Shown here: positions 6,930 to 9,229 of the stretch, one piece after another
Layout of the letters: every line of letters starts with the position of its first letter
How positions within the stretch are numbered: position 1 is the stretch's first letter
Assembly: GCA_017935805.1 (NCBI GenBank)
Contig: JAGBGV010000061.1
Coordinates: 1-9,229 of the forward strand
From: Clostridia bacterium
Lineage (GTDB): Bacteria > Bacillota_A > Clostridia > Oscillospirales > CAG-272
DNA length: 9,229 nt
Reading direction: 5' to 3'
Notes under the pieces: generated by a model
Told to the model about the DNA's origin: nothing
The model's database searches: none
What the model saw: only the letters and a program-made list of their open reading frames with translations
Made by a program: the position numbers and the translations under genes

Positions 6930-6958
6930 ATTATATCATAAACACAAAAAAATAGCAA
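6930..6958 (-). promoter_or_regulatory. Sigma-A type promoter of the six-gene unit
   Basis: Minus strand: -35 TTGCTA (6953-6958), 17-nt spacer rich in T, -10 TATAAT (6930-6935) preceded by TGA, an extended -10 element. Transcription should begin near 6923, leaving a short leader of about 36 nt before the TTG start codon. No other promoter of comparable quality is seen in the gaps of this unit. Confidence 0.8.
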
Positions 6959-7000
6959 TATAATATGTAGATTTTTGCTCGCGTCCATTGAAATGAAGAC

Positions 7001-7031
7001 AAAAAAACGGCGCAAGCCTAAGCCCACGCCG
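7001..7031 (-). terminator. Intrinsic terminator of the methyltransferase gene
   Basis: On the minus strand CGGCGTGGGC pairs with GCTTGCGCCG around a TTAG loop (10 bp, three G-U pairs), followed directly by seven T residues. It lies 12 nt after the TGA of the methyltransferase and isolates it from the downstream promoter. Confidence 0.9.
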
Positions 7032-7043
7032 CAATCATTATTA

Positions 7044-7838
7044 TCAGTCAAGAAGCTCTGCAGCCTTCTTCTTCCCGATGTACACACCTCTCATACAATA
7101 GCGGGAAACAAATGGATCCTCGCTGGTAGCGATCTGCACATCAAGGAATTTCTTGTACTGCTCATCGTTCATTTTTTCTACTTCATCTACCATGTTATAC
7201 AGCATTCCGTAAGTAGATGCAACTGTAATGATCTCGAGCCCGTACTCACGGGAAAGATCTGTCATTTCCTCAAGAGTCATGCCGTAGAACATATCACAGC
7301 TGTGGTTTTTCTCAACCGTAGCCAGCTTGCGGTATGCCTTGATCTTATTGGATGCATCATATGTACGCATTGCATTGAAATACTGTCCTAGAGTCATGGC
7401 CATGGGAGTCATATAGGAGAACACGAAATATCCCTCCGGACTAAGCACTCTAAGCGCCTCCTGAACAAACGCTTCACGGTCTGCTCTTGTTCTCATGTGA
7501 TACATAATGCCGAGAGAGATCAGCACGTCAAAGCTGCCATCGGCAAATTGTGAGAGATTTTTCGGGCTCGAACAGTACAATCCCTTCAGTTTCTCCGATC
7601 TCGGGTCCTCACGCAGCTTCTCAACGTGGTCTGCGATCCAGTCACCTGCCGTGACTTCATATCCACGGTCTGCAAATCTGAAAGCAAATGTACCAAGCCC
7701 TGCGCTTGTATCGATCACTCTTCCTTTTTCAGGAAGATACTTATCAAACAGATGCTCAATTATCTGTGTTTCGGCAATAGTGAGTCTATCTGTGGAATCC
7801 TCTTCGTGGAAGAAACCATAGTATTCAAACATATCCAT
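7044..7838 (-). CDS. Class I SAM-dependent methyltransferase, substrate unknown
   Basis: A 264-residue soluble methyltransferase of the Rossmann type (Methyltransf_11/25 class). SAM motif I is VIDTSAGLGTFAF (41-53), with Ser in place of the usual first Gly of GxGxG. Next come the acidic residue D66 after strand 2 (VTAGDW), motif post-II FADGSFDVLISLGIMYHM (98-115), and a family block LSPEGYFVFSYM (132-143). The C-terminal half (about 145-255) is a variable substrate domain. Its layout (MTLEEMTDL..., MNDEQYKKFLDVQIAT, SRYCMRG) recalls a common Clostridia methyltransferase family of unknown substrate. No signal or membrane segment is seen. The first ATG is chosen because GGAG lies 9 nt before it; the next ATG two codons later would be too far. 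It has its own promoter and terminator, so it is monocistronic and functionally separate from its neighbours. A small-molecule substrate is likely but unproven. Confidence 0.9.
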   Translation of the reverse strand: MDMFEYYGFFHEEDSTDRLTIAETQIIEHLFDKYLPEKGRVIDTSAGLGTFAFRFADRGYEVTAGDWIADHVEKLREDPRSEKLKGLYCSSPKNLSQFADGSFDVLISLGIMYHMRTRADREAFVQEALRVLSPEGYFVFSYMTPMAMTLGQYFNAMRTYDASNKIKAYRKLATVEKNHSCDMFYGMTLEEMTDLSREYGLEIITVASTYGMLYNMVDEVEKMNDEQYKKFLDVQIATSEDPFVSRYCMRGVYIGKKKAAELLD

Positions 7839-7931
7839 ACAACTTCACTCCGTCAAAATACTAAATAACGATAAAATATTCGAATTCCTGTCGGCATAGA
7901 TCGCCTACATAAACAATATTTTTCTAAAATA

Positions 7932-7960
7932 ATCATACCATATAATTCGTTCGGTGTCAA
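7932..7960 (-). promoter_or_regulatory. Near-consensus sigma-A promoter of the methyltransferase gene
   Basis: Minus strand: TTGACA (7955-7960), 17-nt spacer, TATGAT (7932-7937). Start of transcription is expected near 7925, giving a leader of about 85 nt. The leader has no obvious riboswitch fold but contains a 14-codon reading frame. Confidence 0.9.
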
Positions 7961-8003
7961 GGATGATTTTGTCATATACGATCGACAGTAATTCCTCGCA
8001 CAC

Positions 8004-8035
8004 ATGAATAAAGCCGAGACTGTTGCCCCGGCCTT
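8004..8035 (-). terminator. Intrinsic terminator of the ATP synthase operon, probably bidirectional
   Basis: On the minus strand AAGGCCGGGGC pairs with GTCTCGGCTTT around an AACA loop (11 bp including G-U pairs), followed by ATTCAT. It begins 5 nt after the atpC stop codon. The minus-strand U-tract is modest; in the plus direction the same hairpin is followed by GTTTTTT, so it could stop transcription both ways. Confidence 0.75.
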
Positions 8036-8040
8036 GTTTT

Positions 8041-8310
8041 TTATTCTGTCCACTCAAAATCAGATGACAAAATGCGCACACACTCTTTTGTAACCATAAG
8101 CATTCCGCCTCCGCATGAAGCGCGTCTGATGTCCTTGCCGTCATCTCCCAAATACACGCGGCACTCTCCTTTTGCAAGAGCTGTCACAAACGGAATATGA
8201 CCTGCGAGAATTGCAAGCTCTCCGCCAATTCCGCGGACAGACACCTGCACAGCCTCACCGTCGTATCTGAGACCGTCGGGAGCCGCAATTTCCAACTTAA
8301 AGCTTTTCAT
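8041..8310 (-). CDS. atpC: F1 ATP synthase epsilon subunit, short form lacking the C-terminal domain
   Basis: Epsilon subunit of the F1Fo ATP synthase, part of the central stalk that couples the c-ring to the catalytic head. The whole 89-residue product corresponds to the N-terminal beta-sandwich: MKSFKLEIAAPDG, the GELAILAGHIPFVTAL block (about 30-45), the glycine-rich CGGGML turn (about 66-71), and the final strand CVRILSSDFE. Usual bacterial epsilon subunits are about 130-140 residues and continue into a helix-turn-helix that inhibits ATP hydrolysis; that part is absent. Truncation by sequencing error is unlikely because a terminator hairpin begins 5 nt after TAA, leaving no room for it. 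The ATG directly follows the atpD stop (TAAATG), with GGAG 12 nt upstream inside atpD, so translation is coupled. The 3' position after atpD is the normal order. Confidence 0.95.
   Translation of the reverse strand: MKSFKLEIAAPDGLRYDGEAVQVSVRGIGGELAILAGHIPFVTALAKGECRVYLGDDGKDIRRASCGGGMLMVTKECVRILSSDFEWTE

Positions 8311-9229
<919 letters not shown>

Noticed and set aside
6282..6941. Plus-strand open frame of 219 codons, very Ser-rich
   Set aside because: It is the antisense of the acidic Glu/Asp-rich tail and TM of the G5 protein, where GAA/GAC codons read as Ser/Phe in reverse; no promoter or ribosome binding site.
7839..7931. Riboswitch in the methyltransferase leader
   Set aside because: The leader is short and AT-rich, with only a trivial GGC/GCC pairing and no aptamer signature I recognise.
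8041..8310. Frameshift or pseudogene in atpC
   Set aside because: The protein ends cleanly after the last beta strand, and a terminator hairpin begins 5 nt after the stop, leaving no remnant of a C-terminal domain.

Overview
The window carries only minus-strand genes, so it reads from position 9229 down to 1. It looks like chromosomal DNA of an anaerobic, gut- or rumen-type Clostridia (Firmicutes, perhaps Oscillospiraceae/Ruminococcus-like). This rests on strong GGAGG ribosome binding sites, textbook TTGACA/TATAAT promoters, an F1 ATP synthase beta-epsilon gene pair, and envelope domains typical of these bacteria: zinc-ribbon membrane proteins, BspA-type leucine-rich repeats, WG repeats and a G5 domain. 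The genus is an inference; no rRNA gene is present.

Layout in transcription order. (1) 9229-8004: the end of an ATP synthase operon, with the C-terminal two-thirds of atpD, then atpC, then an intrinsic terminator. The epsilon subunit is only 89 residues and lacks the regulatory C-terminal helical domain. (2) 7960-7001: a monocistronic class I SAM-dependent methyltransferase with its own near-consensus promoter and terminator. (3) 6958-1: an apparent six-gene unit with one clear promoter at its head (TTGCTA-17-TATAAT) and a hairpin at the window edge. In order it encodes a bitopic DUF348-G5-degenerate 3D-like protein that starts at TTG, a 1147-residue bitopic protein (zinc ribbon, TM, two NTF2-like domains, BspA LRR block, WG repeats), a beta-lactamase-fold serine hydrolase, two small two-helix membrane proteins (56 and 64 residues), and an unrecognised 150-residue protein. 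I see no internal terminator; the largest gap is 68 nt.

How the genes might work together is inference. The first two proteins of the third unit share a plan: a cytoplasmic N-terminus, one membrane helix, and a large extracellular part built of wall- or glycan-binding and protein-interaction modules. The small membrane proteins could be their partners, and the unit may be an envelope-sensing or surface-display module. The serine hydrolase has no signal peptide and probably acts in the cytoplasm on an unknown ester or amide. Two stretches are compositionally foreign to their surroundings by hand count: the LRR core inside the 1147-residue gene (about 32% GC against 53-58% in its flanks) and the last gene (about 33% in the counted part, against 52% in the hydrolase gene). 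The LRR block also sits between two near-identical PETEA linker repeats, which suggests domain insertion or exchange.
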